9,084 nucleotides of DNA from Chloroflexota bacterium (lineage in GTDB: Bacteria; Chloroflexota; Anaerolineae; Anaerolineales; Villigracilaceae): NCBI GenBank assembly GCA_021796315.1, contig JAJYOH010000211.1, positions 1 to 9,084 of the forward strand, read 5' to 3'. The number at the start of each line of letters is the position of its first letter. The first letter of the stretch is position 1. Below the pieces are notes generated by a model. That model made no database searches. It was given only the letters and a program-made list of their open reading frames with translations, and had not been told where the DNA came from. Position numbers and translations under genes: made by a program. Below are positions 1 through 6,227 of the stretch, piece by piece.

Positions 1-1634
1 TGGCGCAGGCGTTCGGCTTCATCCACGTGGCCGGAGTTAAGTTTGTTTTCGGCCAATAACTCATAGAGGCGCACCTGGGCTTCACGGTCTTCAAATCCAT
101 CGCTGAGACGGATGGCCTCTTCGAGCAGGCGTTCGGCCTGGCTTGGATTGACGGTGTCGAGGTAGACGCGCGCCTGTCCACGCAAAGCGCGCGCGATGCC
201 GTCCTGTTGTCCGCGTGTGCGCCAGGTGGTCTCGGCCTGACGATACCAGCCCTGCGCCTCGTCGAAGCGGGAGTGTAAACGAGCCAACTCTCCCAGCGTA
301 AAAACAAGCATGGGATGTTGATGCAGGCTGAGGGGCGGAAGCGAAGCGAGGTAGGTCGCCAGCGTGTCGAGACGTCCGCTGGAGAGCAGGGTCGCGGCGT
401 ACGTGTCGAGCAGATCCGCCATCTCATCCCAGGCTTGCGCCTCAAGCAGATGATAGATAGCAGACTCAGGATTTTTCTGATGGAGGAGGAAGTAATCGGC
501 GGCGGCGCGATGCCATTGATTGCGTTGCTCGGGCGTGGACTGCTGGCGCAAAAAATTATGGAAGATGTGATGGTAACGAAGCGTGCCTTCGACAGTCTCA
601 ACCACAAACAGATCCTGTCGCCGCAAATAAGCCAGCATGGAAGCCGAGTCGCCGGAGTAACGGCCAGTTGACCTGCGAAGCGCATCACAGGCTTCGGGGG
701 AAAGATCGCGCAGGATGGCAGTGATCAACAAAAAGTCACGCACATCATCGGGGTGGCGCGCGAAGACTTCGCGGGCAAGCACGTCGAACAATGCCTCCAA
801 CGAATCGGCCTGCCAATGCAAAGGAAACTCAAGCACAGACGATGACTGCCCCGCTGGGGGCGTGCCAGCAATGTTGTTCATGGGATGCGCGCCGCCCTGC
901 TGCGTGCGGATACTTTGCCAGATCAATTGCAGAGCAATCGCCCAACCTTCAGTGTAGGTAAGAAGCGAATCAACTTCTTCGTTGGTGAGATCGAGTCCGT
1001 ATTGTCCCGCAAACAATGCTGAAATTTCAGAGACGGTGAAAGTCAACGTGGATTGATCCAGGATGAGCGCTTCATCCTGCGAACGCCAGCGCGCCAATGT
1101 GGGCAGGCTGATAGTTGGACGCCCCGAAAGCAGAACATGTAAATTTGCGGGAGCAAGGCCGATCAGGCGGTCGAGAATATGTGCGACTTCCCCGCTTTCG
1201 GTGACGACGTGGGCGTCGTCCAGCACGAACAGCACAGGCTCCGTGAGATGCGCGCTGAGCGCATTCAAAAATTGGTCCAGCACGCCGCGCCACGGCAACG
1301 GGCCTTGCGCGCCGTCCCAAGCCTCAAGCATGGGAATCGGAAGATCGGGGATTTCGGGCAGGGCCTCGCGCGCCGCGTAAAACAGGTGCAGGAGGAAGAC
1401 CAGCGGATCGTTATCCTCCTCGTTGGCCTGGTACCAGATCAACGGGCGAATCTCCGCTGCCAGTTCAGCCAGCGCGGTGCTTTTGCCGTATCCCGCGCCG
1501 GCCTGCAAAATGGTGAGACGGTAATCGAGCGCCTCACGCAGCGCGGCGCTGACGCGCGGACGCGCCAGGGTGCGCGCATTACGCGGCGGAGGAATGATCT
1601 TGGTTCGGATGACACGGGCGAAGGTGTGCTGCAT
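1..1634 (-). CDS. MalT/LuxR-type signal-transduction ATPase regulator, C-terminus outside window
   Basis: Reverse-strand reading frame, open from the ATG at 1634 to the window edge (544 residues seen, partial). It starts MQHTFARVIRTKIIPPP. A Walker A motif GAGYGKST lies at residues 46-53, a Walker B-like LFVLDDAH at 135-142, a sensor-like LLSGRP at 168-173 and TEGWAIALQL at about 228-237. These are the hallmarks of the STAND-class NTPase core found in MalT and large LuxR-family (LAL) regulators. A winged-helix-like segment follows at about 285-370 (REVFARHPDDVRDFLLITAIL ... LRYHHIFHNFLR), then TPR-like helical repeats from about 375 to the edge. Such proteins bind an inducer through the repeats and bind DNA through a C-terminal LuxR HTH or BTAD module. 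That end is missing here, so its output domain is unknown. A stop at 1665-1667 lies in frame upstream and no other start intervenes, so the ATG at 1634 is the likely start, although its ribosome site is weak. It is divergent from the BTAD gene. A regulatory link to the injection system is only inferred from proximity. Confidence 0.9.
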   Translation of the reverse strand, partial: MQHTFARVIRTKIIPPPRNARTLARPRVSAALREALDYRLTILQAGAGYGKSTALAELAAEIRPLIWYQANEEDNDPLVFLLHLFYAAREALPEIPDLPIPMLEAWDGAQGPLPWRGVLDQFLNALSAHLTEPVLFVLDDAHVVTESGEVAHILDRLIGLAPANLHVLLSGRPTISLPTLARWRSQDEALILDQSTLTFTVSEISALFAGQYGLDLTNEEVDSLLTYTEGWAIALQLIWQSIRTQQGGAHPMNNIAGTPPAGQSSSVLEFPLHWQADSLEALFDVLAREVFARHPDDVRDFLLITAILRDLSPEACDALRRSTGRYSGDSASMLAYLRRQDLFVVETVEGTLRYHHIFHNFLRQQSTPEQRNQWHRAAADYFLLHQKNPESAIYHLLEAQAWDEMADLLDTYAATLLSSGRLDTLATYLASLPPLSLHQHPMLVFTLGELARLHSRFDEAQGWYRQAETTWRTRGQQDGIARALRGQARVYLDTVNPSQAERLLEEAIRLSDGFEDREAQVRLYELLAENKLNSGHVDEAERLR

Positions 1635-1754
1635 GAAATAGTTTTGCTTGCTCCCGGAATTTTTTCACGAGCGCTGCACAAAGATTTTACCTCAAAGAAT
1701 CGAAGCAGATAGATTACTTGAGAATGGATCTTTATTGTGACCACAGAACATATA

Positions 1755-1877
1755 GGGTGCGCTAAAAGTATGTAGATGAGTTTGCTCCCTGCGCCGTCCT
1801 CGGCGCAGGATTTACTCGCAAAGCGCCGCCGAGGACGGCGGCTTGAGCCTATTTACCAACAACCTTTGAGCGCCCCC
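1755..1877. mobile_element. MITE-like 123-bp element with imperfect TIRs and 9-bp duplication
   Basis: The left end (1755-1768, gggtgcgctaaaag) matches the reverse complement of the right end (1864-1877, ctttgagcgccccc) at 12 of 14 positions. The unit is flanked by perfect direct repeats gaacatata at 1746-1754 and 1878-1886, the expected trace of a 9-bp target duplication; the identity runs on for two more bases (gg). The interior is largely self-complementary and encodes no protein, which fits a non-autonomous miniature element or a dispersed palindromic repeat. No transposase is nearby. The call rests on this single copy, so the repeats could also be regulatory or coincidental. Confidence 0.5.
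1788..1842. repeat. Nested GC-rich inverted repeats inside the MITE-like unit
   Basis: Two short hairpins stand side by side: cctgcgccg-TCCT-cggcgcagg (1788-1809, 9-bp stem, 4-base loop) and gccgccg-AGGA-cggcggc (1825-1842, 7-bp stem). Alternatively, 1792-1805 pairs perfectly over 14 bp with 1827-1840, so the two small hairpins and the one large stem are mutually exclusive folds. No T-tract follows on either strand, so this is not a typical terminator. Confidence 0.8.
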
Positions 1878-1923
1878 GAACATATAGGAAATTTCGGTGA
1901 TATGAAATCCCAACCAGTTTGAT

Positions 1924-1929
1924 TATAAT
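1924..1929 (+). promoter_or_regulatory. Candidate -10 box for the BTAD regulator gene
   Basis: A perfect TATAAT lies 33 bases before the first possible ATG (1963) and 63 before the favoured ATG (1993). No good -35 hexamer sits 16-18 bp upstream (tatgaa at 1901-1906 is poor), so the promoter would be weak or activator-dependent. The neighbourhood is AT-rich, which makes chance matches more likely. Confidence 0.35.
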
Positions 1930-1992
1930 TTTGTCAGTTAAATAATTTATTGTTGTCTTTTTATGAGCAATTTCGACAGGGACCGAATCCCC

Positions 1993-2910
1993 ATGTCAAA
2001 CTTTACGGTTACGTTGTTCGGAAAATTCAACATCGAACGAAGCGGCCAAAGGATGGATGCAATCAGGTCGCGGAAGGTTCAGGAACTTCTTAGTTACCTG
2101 TTGTTATACAGGAATCATCCACAGCCGCGTGAATCGCTTGTGGAGCTTTTATGGGGAGATCAATCACCGGCAAAATCCAAAAAATACCTGCGTCAAACAT
2201 TGTGGCTTCTGCAATCTTCCCTGAAAGATGCGGATGATTCAAACGGCCCGGACCTGCTGGTCGATGACGAATGGGTTCAGATCAACCCATCCATTGACTT
2301 TCGGACGGACGTGGCCAGGTTTGAGCAGATCTATAATTCTGTCAACGGGAAGCAGGCCCAAGAGTTAACCCTGATGGATTTCAAATTGATGCAGAAGGCA
2401 ATTCATTTATATAAGGGCGATTTGCTGGAAGGCTGGTATCAAGACTGGTGTTTGATGGAACGTGAGCGTTTTGAAATCATGTATCTAATGCTGCTTGACA
2501 AGCTGGTACAGTTTTGTGAAGTCCATCAGGATTATGCAACCGGCCTGATTTACGCTGCCGGAATCCTGCGACACGACCAGGCTTATGAACGTGCACACCG
2601 TCAAATGATGAGACTGTATTTCTTGATCGGGGACAGGACACAGGCGCTTCGTCAATACAAAAGATGTGTGGCCGCGCTTGGAAGCGAATTGGATATCAAG
2701 CCCTCGGAGGAAACGACACAGCTTTATGAAAAGATTCGTTCAGACACATTCAATCCCCTGATGATAACCAACGAAAAGGTTCGACCTGCCCAGCCTTTGA
2801 TGGAAACGCTGCAGCGATTAATAAACTTTTCAAATGAACTCAGCCAGATACAAGTTAAAGTACAGAAGGAGATCATGGATATTCGGCATACTTTACCCAT
2901 GGATCAGTGA
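1993..2910 (+). CDS. BTAD (SARP-like) transcriptional regulator
   Basis: This is a 305-residue DNA-binding activator of the SARP/BTAD class. Residues 1-100 are an OmpR/PhoB-type winged helix (FTVTLFGKFNIERSGQ ... RSRKVQELLSYLLLYRNHPQPRESLVELLW ... KKYLRQTLWLLQ). Residues about 105-250 are the helical bacterial transcriptional activation domain, with the characteristic GDLLEGWYQDW, ERERFE, YERAHRQMMRLYFLIGDRTQALRQY and ELDIKPSEETTQLYEKI. A short, probably coiled C-terminal helix follows (268-298). It lacks the ATPase/TPR extension of large SARPs. An ATG at 1963 in the same frame adds 10 residues (MSNFDRDRIP). I favour 1993 because the domain begins exactly there and AGGGA lies at 1978-1982, ten bases upstream, whereas 1963 has no ribosome site. 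It directly precedes the injection-system operon and is its likely activator; that link is inference. Confidence 0.9.
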   Translation: MSNFTVTLFGKFNIERSGQRMDAIRSRKVQELLSYLLLYRNHPQPRESLVELLWGDQSPAKSKKYLRQTLWLLQSSLKDADDSNGPDLLVDDEWVQINPSIDFRTDVARFEQIYNSVNGKQAQELTLMDFKLMQKAIHLYKGDLLEGWYQDWCLMERERFEIMYLMLLDKLVQFCEVHQDYATGLIYAAGILRHDQAYERAHRQMMRLYFLIGDRTQALRQYKRCVAALGSELDIKPSEETTQLYEKIRSDTFNPLMITNEKVRPAQPLMETLQRLINFSNELSQIQVKVQKEIMDIRHTLPMDQ

Positions 2911-2936
2911 TGGATTCTCGACGTCGCATCATTTAT

Positions 2937-2968
2937 GGTCTGCGCCAATTGCGCAGACCGGTTTGTTT
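2937..2968 (+). terminator. Rho-independent terminator after the BTAD gene
   Basis: A perfect 9-bp stem ggtctgcgc / gcgcagacc with the 5-base loop CAATT (2937-2959) is followed by GG and then TTTGTTT. It begins 26 bases after the BTAD stop codon. The U-tract is interrupted once by G, so termination may be incomplete. It implies the downstream operon has its own promoter. Confidence 0.75.
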
Positions 2969-2977
2969 AATAAGATG

Positions 2978-3010
2978 GAAAAGACACAGAAAAGACGCGA
3001 AAGAGACGCG
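2978..3010 (+). promoter_or_regulatory. Three tandem 11-bp repeats, candidate SARP-type operator
   Basis: GAAAAGACACA (2978-2988), GAAAAGACGCG (2989-2999) and AAAGAGACGCG (3000-3010) lie head to tail with exact 11-bp spacing. Each neighbouring pair matches at 9 of 11 positions. The heptamer core AAAAGAC is exact in the first two and AAGAGAC in the third. SARP-family activators are known to bind heptamer direct repeats spaced 11 bp apart near the -35 region. The array lies just after the terminator of a BTAD/SARP-type gene and just before the injection-system genes. Binding by that protein is inferred, not shown. Confidence 0.5.
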
Positions 3011-3028
3011 TCCGGCCAGTGCAGGTTC

Positions 3029-3034
3029 CATAAT
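3029..3034 (+). promoter_or_regulatory. Candidate -10 box of the injection-system operon
   Basis: CATAAT matches the consensus at 5 of 6 positions. The -35 position 17 bp upstream (3006-3011, acgcgt) is not consensus and coincides with the end of the third 11-bp repeat, as expected where an activator replaces -35 recognition. The gap between the last heptamer and this box (21 bp) is longer than in well-studied Streptomyces SARP promoters. An alternative promoter uses the perfect TTGACA at 3036-3041 with a poor -10 (tgaatt, 3058-3063). Confidence 0.35.
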
Positions 3035-3035
3035 A

Positions 3036-3069
3036 TTGACAAACTTTTTCTCCCGGTTGAATTTGTCAA
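3036..3069. repeat. 8-bp inverted repeat TTGACAAA / TTTGTCAA
   Basis: TTGACAAA (3036-3043) and its perfect reverse complement TTTGTCAA (3062-3069) are separated by 18 bp. The left arm contains a perfect -35 hexamer TTGACA and the right arm lies where the matching start of transcription would be. That layout would suit a dimeric repressor site or a leader-RNA hairpin; neither is shown. Confidence 0.45.
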
Positions 3070-3073
3070 CAGC

Positions 3074-3313
3074 ATGGGATGCAAGGAGACCATTTTGTCC
3101 GAAGCCGTTCCGGGGTCCGACCATGATTTCGAAGAGAACCGCAACATGCATTCCTTCATTGTTCGCGTATGGATGGAAGTGTCTGGAACAGAAATGGATC
3201 AAGAGACCTGGCGTGGACACATTGTCCACCTGCCTGATTACAAGCGATATTACTTTTCGGATTTGAACGATATTCTGATTTTTATTGCGTCTCGAATTAA
3301 AGATCAGCACTAA
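3074..3313 (+). CDS. Small WRGH-motif protein at the head of the eCIS operon
   Basis: Short gene of 79 codons from the ATG at 3074. The last 55 residues look like a compact folded domain: HSFIVRVWMEV, then ETWRGHIVHLPDYKRYYFSDLNDILIFIASRI. From memory, similar small proteins with a W-R-G-H-I-x-H motif and a YYF-x-DL-x-x-I ending occur in Chloroflexota beside large regulators or eCIS genes; their function is not known to me. The start is uncertain. An ATG at 3146 gives 55 residues with GAAGAG at 3131-3136 nine bases upstream. The ATG at 2975 is open too but lies within the repeat array just after the terminator. The acidic stretch before HSF (residues 9-24) may therefore not be translated. The gene ends 29 bases before the sheath start and is probably cotranscribed with it. 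Confidence 0.55.
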   Translation: MGCKETILSEAVPGSDHDFEENRNMHSFIVRVWMEVSGTEMDQETWRGHIVHLPDYKRYYFSDLNDILIFIASRIKDQH

Positions 3314-3330
3314 GTTTCATTTACTAATTG

Positions 3331-3336
3331 AAGGAG
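3331..3336 (+). promoter_or_regulatory. Ribosome binding site fixing the sheath start
   Basis: AAGGAG sits six bases before the ATG at 3343. This favours 3343 over the in-frame TTG at 3328, which precedes the site and would add MKEIN to a protein whose family begins at MPIAPTYPGVY. Confidence 0.85.
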
Positions 3337-3342
3337 ATTAAT

Positions 3343-5685
3343 ATGCCTATTGCACCTACTTATCCCGGCGTTTATATCGAGGAAGTCCCCAGCGGCGTGC
3401 GGACGATCACCGGAGTCAGCACTTCGGTGGCCGCGTTCATCGGGTACACGCCCAAAGGGCCAGTGGACAAAGCCGTCCACATTTTTAATTTTGGCGATTA
3501 CGAGCGGAACTTCGGCGGACTCTCCAAAGATAGCGAACTGGGCTACGCCGTCCAACAGTTCTTTTTGAACGGCGGCTCGGAAGCCTGGGTTGTGCGCGAA
3601 GCCACTGGCGCAACAAAAGCTTTGGTCAGTTTGTGCCGCGCAAGCGATGCGAAGGTGGTGCTCGATCTATCCGCCAACAGCGAAGGTACGTGGGGCAACT
3701 ATCTCAAAGTCGATGTGGATTATTCCACCACCAACCCCGATGCCGCCTTCAATCTCGCAGTGACCGAATACATTCCCCAAGGTGCAGACCTTGTTCAAGG
3801 CCGCAAGGAAGTTTTCCAAAACCTGAGCATGGATTCCAAATCATCTCAATATGCGCCCAACGTGATCAATGGCGGCTCGCAACTGATCGCAGCCAGCCGC
3901 GATGTCGGCATCGATTCGACTGCTTTGAGCGGGTTGGACGCAGGCTGGAGTTTGAGCGCCGACATCAGCGGAGTTGTGTTCCCGCTGGACAATTCAACTC
4001 GCTTCATCTCAATTGTCGTCGATGGCGACGGCCCTTATGAAATCCCGGTCTTTGCCTCCGGCACTCCGCCCGCGGATGTGGACGCGCTGGTGACCGATCT
4101 TCAGAATGCCATCCGCGCCATCAATCCGAGTCAGGCGCGTTTCAGTGCATTCACTGTCCAACGCGCGGATGCGGATGGCGCTCCCAATGCGGGCGGCAAT
4201 TATCTGTTGTTCACTTCCGGGACACCGGCAACGGCTGCCCGTGAACAATCTGCTGTGCGTTTGCTAAATGCATCAAAAAATAATCTCAGCAAATTGCCCG
4301 GCCTGGGACTTGCCAATCGTGGACGCGAAGGCGGCGGCGCGGCGGGCTTGCGTCCGGCTGTCAGTGGTACGTTGGGCAATGAAGTGTTCGATGTATCCAC
4401 CATCGCGAACACGGATAAATTGATCATGTCTGTGAGCGATGGCGCAACTTTAATAGGAACAAGTTCGCCATTCAGTCTGGGGTCAACGGTTACTTCACTA
4501 AGCGACCTGGCGAATAAACTTCAGCAGGCAATCCGTGCTTCCATGCCCGGCAAGCCAGCCTTTACTCAAGCCACTGTGCAGGTAAACGGGAACCATCTTC
4601 AGGTTGTCTCTGGCACGGAGAAAACAGATGCAACCATCACCTTCACAGACGATGCAGGCAACCTTGCCACGAAGGCGGGATTGGTCGGCGGCAGCGTCAA
4701 CAATAATGTTCAACGTTATTCATTGGGCGTAGGCACGACGCGCGCTGATCAGGCCGGGGCTTCCGCAGGCAATAATGGCACAGCACCCGGCGCGATGGAA
4801 ATTATTGGAGATCAGGCGACCAAGAAAGGCATCTATGCCCTTGAAGATGTTGATATCTTTAATTTGTTGTGTATCCCATTGGTCGCTGACATGGATGAGA
4901 CATCGGCCCTCGCAGTCATCGGCGCGGCGCAAACTTATTGCGAGGCGAGGCGCGCTTTTTACATCATCGATCCGCCGCGCAGTCGCAACGCAGTGGACCA
5001 GATCCAGGATTGGGATGTCAACAAGCTTACGCCTGAAAATAACTCGGCGATCTATTTTCCATTTTTGTTTCTCCCGGACTCAATGGATGGCTACCGTTTA
5101 AATGCCTTTCCTCCTTCTGGGACATTAGCCGGTTTATACGCGCGCATCGACAGCAGTCGCGGCGTTTGGAAAGCGCCGGCTGGTACTGAAGCCACGTTAA
5201 CAAATGTCCAGGGATTGACTTACAACCTGACAGATGCCGAATGCGGCGCGCTCAATCAGTTGGGAGTTAATTGTCTGCGCCAATTCCCGGTTTATGGACG
5301 CGTTGCCTGGGGCGCTCGAACGCTCGAAGGAAACGACCAACAAGCTTCCGAATGGAAATATGTTCCCGTGCGCCGTACTGCTCTCTTCATCGAAGAAAGC
5401 CTGTTTCGCGGCACGCAGTGGGTGGTCTTCGAGCCGAACGATGAGCCGCTCTGGGCGCAGATCCGTTTGAACGTGGGCGCATTCATGCAGACCTTGTTCC
5501 GGCAGGGAGCCTTCCAGGGATCATCGCCACGAGAGGCGTACTTCGTCAAATGTGATCACGAGACCACCACACAGGATGATATCAACCGCGGTGTAGTCAA
5601 CATCCTGGTCGGGTTTGCTCCGCTCAAACCGGCGGAATTCGTGATCATCCAGATCCAGCAGATTGCCGGACAGATCCAGGCTTAA
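3343..5685 (+). CDS. Contractile tail sheath protein, long form with two inserted domains
   Basis: This 780-residue protein forms the contractile outer sheath that drives the inner tube through the target envelope. The N-terminus MPIAPTYPGVYIEEVPSGVR, with STSVAAFIGYTPKGP, GDYERNFGGL and FFLNGGSEAWVVR (residues 1-85), is the classic tail-sheath N-terminal domain. Residues about 500-780 are the conserved sheath core and C-terminal domain (DVDIFNLLCIPLV, YFPFLFLPD, GVWKAPAG, INCLR-like VNCLRQFPVYGRVAWGARTL, YVPVRRTALFIEESLFRGTQWVVFEPND, LWAQIRLNVGAFMQTLFRQGAF, PAEFVIIQIQQIAGQ). The terminal helix-strand arm links neighbouring subunits in known sheaths. Between them lie two mutually similar insertions (about 218-300 and 358-432) likely to decorate the outside. 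Afp/PVC sheaths are about 350-450 residues, so this form is much longer. It is the first structural gene of the operon. Confidence 0.97.
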   Translation: MPIAPTYPGVYIEEVPSGVRTITGVSTSVAAFIGYTPKGPVDKAVHIFNFGDYERNFGGLSKDSELGYAVQQFFLNGGSEAWVVREATGATKALVSLCRASDAKVVLDLSANSEGTWGNYLKVDVDYSTTNPDAAFNLAVTEYIPQGADLVQGRKEVFQNLSMDSKSSQYAPNVINGGSQLIAASRDVGIDSTALSGLDAGWSLSADISGVVFPLDNSTRFISIVVDGDGPYEIPVFASGTPPADVDALVTDLQNAIRAINPSQARFSAFTVQRADADGAPNAGGNYLLFTSGTPATAAREQSAVRLLNASKNNLSKLPGLGLANRGREGGGAAGLRPAVSGTLGNEVFDVSTIANTDKLIMSVSDGATLIGTSSPFSLGSTVTSLSDLANKLQQAIRASMPGKPAFTQATVQVNGNHLQVVSGTEKTDATITFTDDAGNLATKAGLVGGSVNNNVQRYSLGVGTTRADQAGASAGNNGTAPGAMEIIGDQATKKGIYALEDVDIFNLLCIPLVADMDETSALAVIGAAQTYCEARRAFYIIDPPRSRNAVDQIQDWDVNKLTPENNSAIYFPFLFLPDSMDGYRLNAFPPSGTLAGLYARIDSSRGVWKAPAGTEATLTNVQGLTYNLTDAECGALNQLGVNCLRQFPVYGRVAWGARTLEGNDQQASEWKYVPVRRTALFIEESLFRGTQWVVFEPNDEPLWAQIRLNVGAFMQTLFRQGAFQGSSPREAYFVKCDHETTTQDDINRGVVNILVGFAPLKPAEFVIIQIQQIAGQIQA

Positions 5686-5690
5686 GGAGG
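5684..5690 (+). promoter_or_regulatory. Ribosome binding site of the tube gene, overlapping the sheath stop
   Basis: AAGGAGG shares its first two bases with the sheath TAA and lies five bases before the ATG at 5696. A near-consensus site at this spacing suits high expression of the tube subunit and rules out the in-frame TTG at 5663 as the normal start. Confidence 0.9.
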
Positions 5691-5695
5691 CAACC

Positions 5696-6220
5696 ATGGC
5701 TCAATTTAGCGTTAACCCACAACGTTTTGATCCTTATAAAAATTTCAAATTCCGCGTCAAATGGGACGGTAAATATGTAGCCGGAATCAGCAAGGTCGGC
5801 GGATTGAAGCGCACGACCGAAGTTGTCAAGCATCGCGAAGGCGGCGATCCCAGTTCGAGTCGCAAGTCTCCGGGTCGGACCGAATATGATGCCATCACGC
5901 TTGAACGCGGCGTCACTCACGATAAGGAGTTCGAGCAATGGGCCAACAAGGTCTGGGATTTTGGTTCCGGTTTGGGTTCGGAAGTCTCGCTTAAGGATTT
6001 CCGCAAAGACGTCATCATCGAACTCTACAATGAGGCCGGACAGCTTGCAATTGCGTACAAAGTTTATCGCTGCTGGGTTTCCGAGTTTCAATCGTTGCCT
6101 GACCTCGATGCGAATGCGAACGCGGTTGCGATCCAACATATTAAGTTGGAGAACGAAGGCTGGGAGCGCGATACAGCGGTCACTGAACCAACCGAGCCAA
6201 GTTTCACCGAACCAGCATAA
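5696..6220 (+). CDS. Inner tube protein (T4 gp19-like tail tube family)
   Basis: A 174-residue subunit of the hexameric-ring inner tube that the sheath encloses. Diagnostic stretches are FDPYKNFKFRVKWDGKYVAG (residues 11-30), ISKVGGLKRTTEVVKHREGG (31-50), RKSPGRTEYDAITLERGVTHDKEFEQWANKVW (56-87) and IELYNEAGQLAIAYKVYRCWVSEFQSLPDLDANANAVAIQHIKLENEGWERD (108-159). These match the phage-tail/eCIS tube family, whose usual length is about 145-160 residues. A short Thr/Pro/Glu-rich tail (160-174, TAVTEPTEPSFTEPA) follows the conserved end. PVC and Afp loci carry more than one tube paralogue; only one is visible here. It lies 10 bases after the sheath, in the same operon. Confidence 0.96.
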   Translation: MAQFSVNPQRFDPYKNFKFRVKWDGKYVAGISKVGGLKRTTEVVKHREGGDPSSSRKSPGRTEYDAITLERGVTHDKEFEQWANKVWDFGSGLGSEVSLKDFRKDVIIELYNEAGQLAIAYKVYRCWVSEFQSLPDLDANANAVAIQHIKLENEGWERDTAVTEPTEPSFTEPA

Positions 6221-6227
6221 CTGATTC

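Larger units (their letters stand above)
1635..1962. other. Divergent intergenic region without a gene
   Basis: These 328 bases separate the two divergent regulator genes. I find no reading frame with protein-like composition in them; short frames here are not family-like. The region contains the MITE-like repeat unit and its GC-rich hairpins (listed separately), an AT-rich stretch at 1921-1962 with a TATAAT box, and otherwise nothing I can identify. Promoters for both regulators should lie here. Confidence 0.7.

Noticed and set aside
315..1712. Several plus-strand frames within the left region (for example 315-671, 715-957 and 1179-1712).
   Set aside because: The reverse strand encodes one continuous ATPase with Walker A and B motifs through this whole stretch, so these are shadows.
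1955..1961. One AAAAGAC heptamer on the minus strand just before the BTAD ATG at 1963, as an autoregulatory SARP site.
   Set aside because: Only a single copy is present, with no second copy 11 bp away, so chance is a fair explanation in AT-rich DNA.
1963..1974. The 12-mer atgagcaatttc occurs both at 1963 and at 7699, the start of the cap gene.
   Set aside because: Both are MSNF-type starts; the similarity stops after 12 bases and is probably coincidence.
2933..3310. Minus-strand open frame of 125 codons opposite the small protein gene.
   Set aside because: The plus strand shows a conserved-looking domain, a terminator and operator-like repeats; the minus-strand product looks random.
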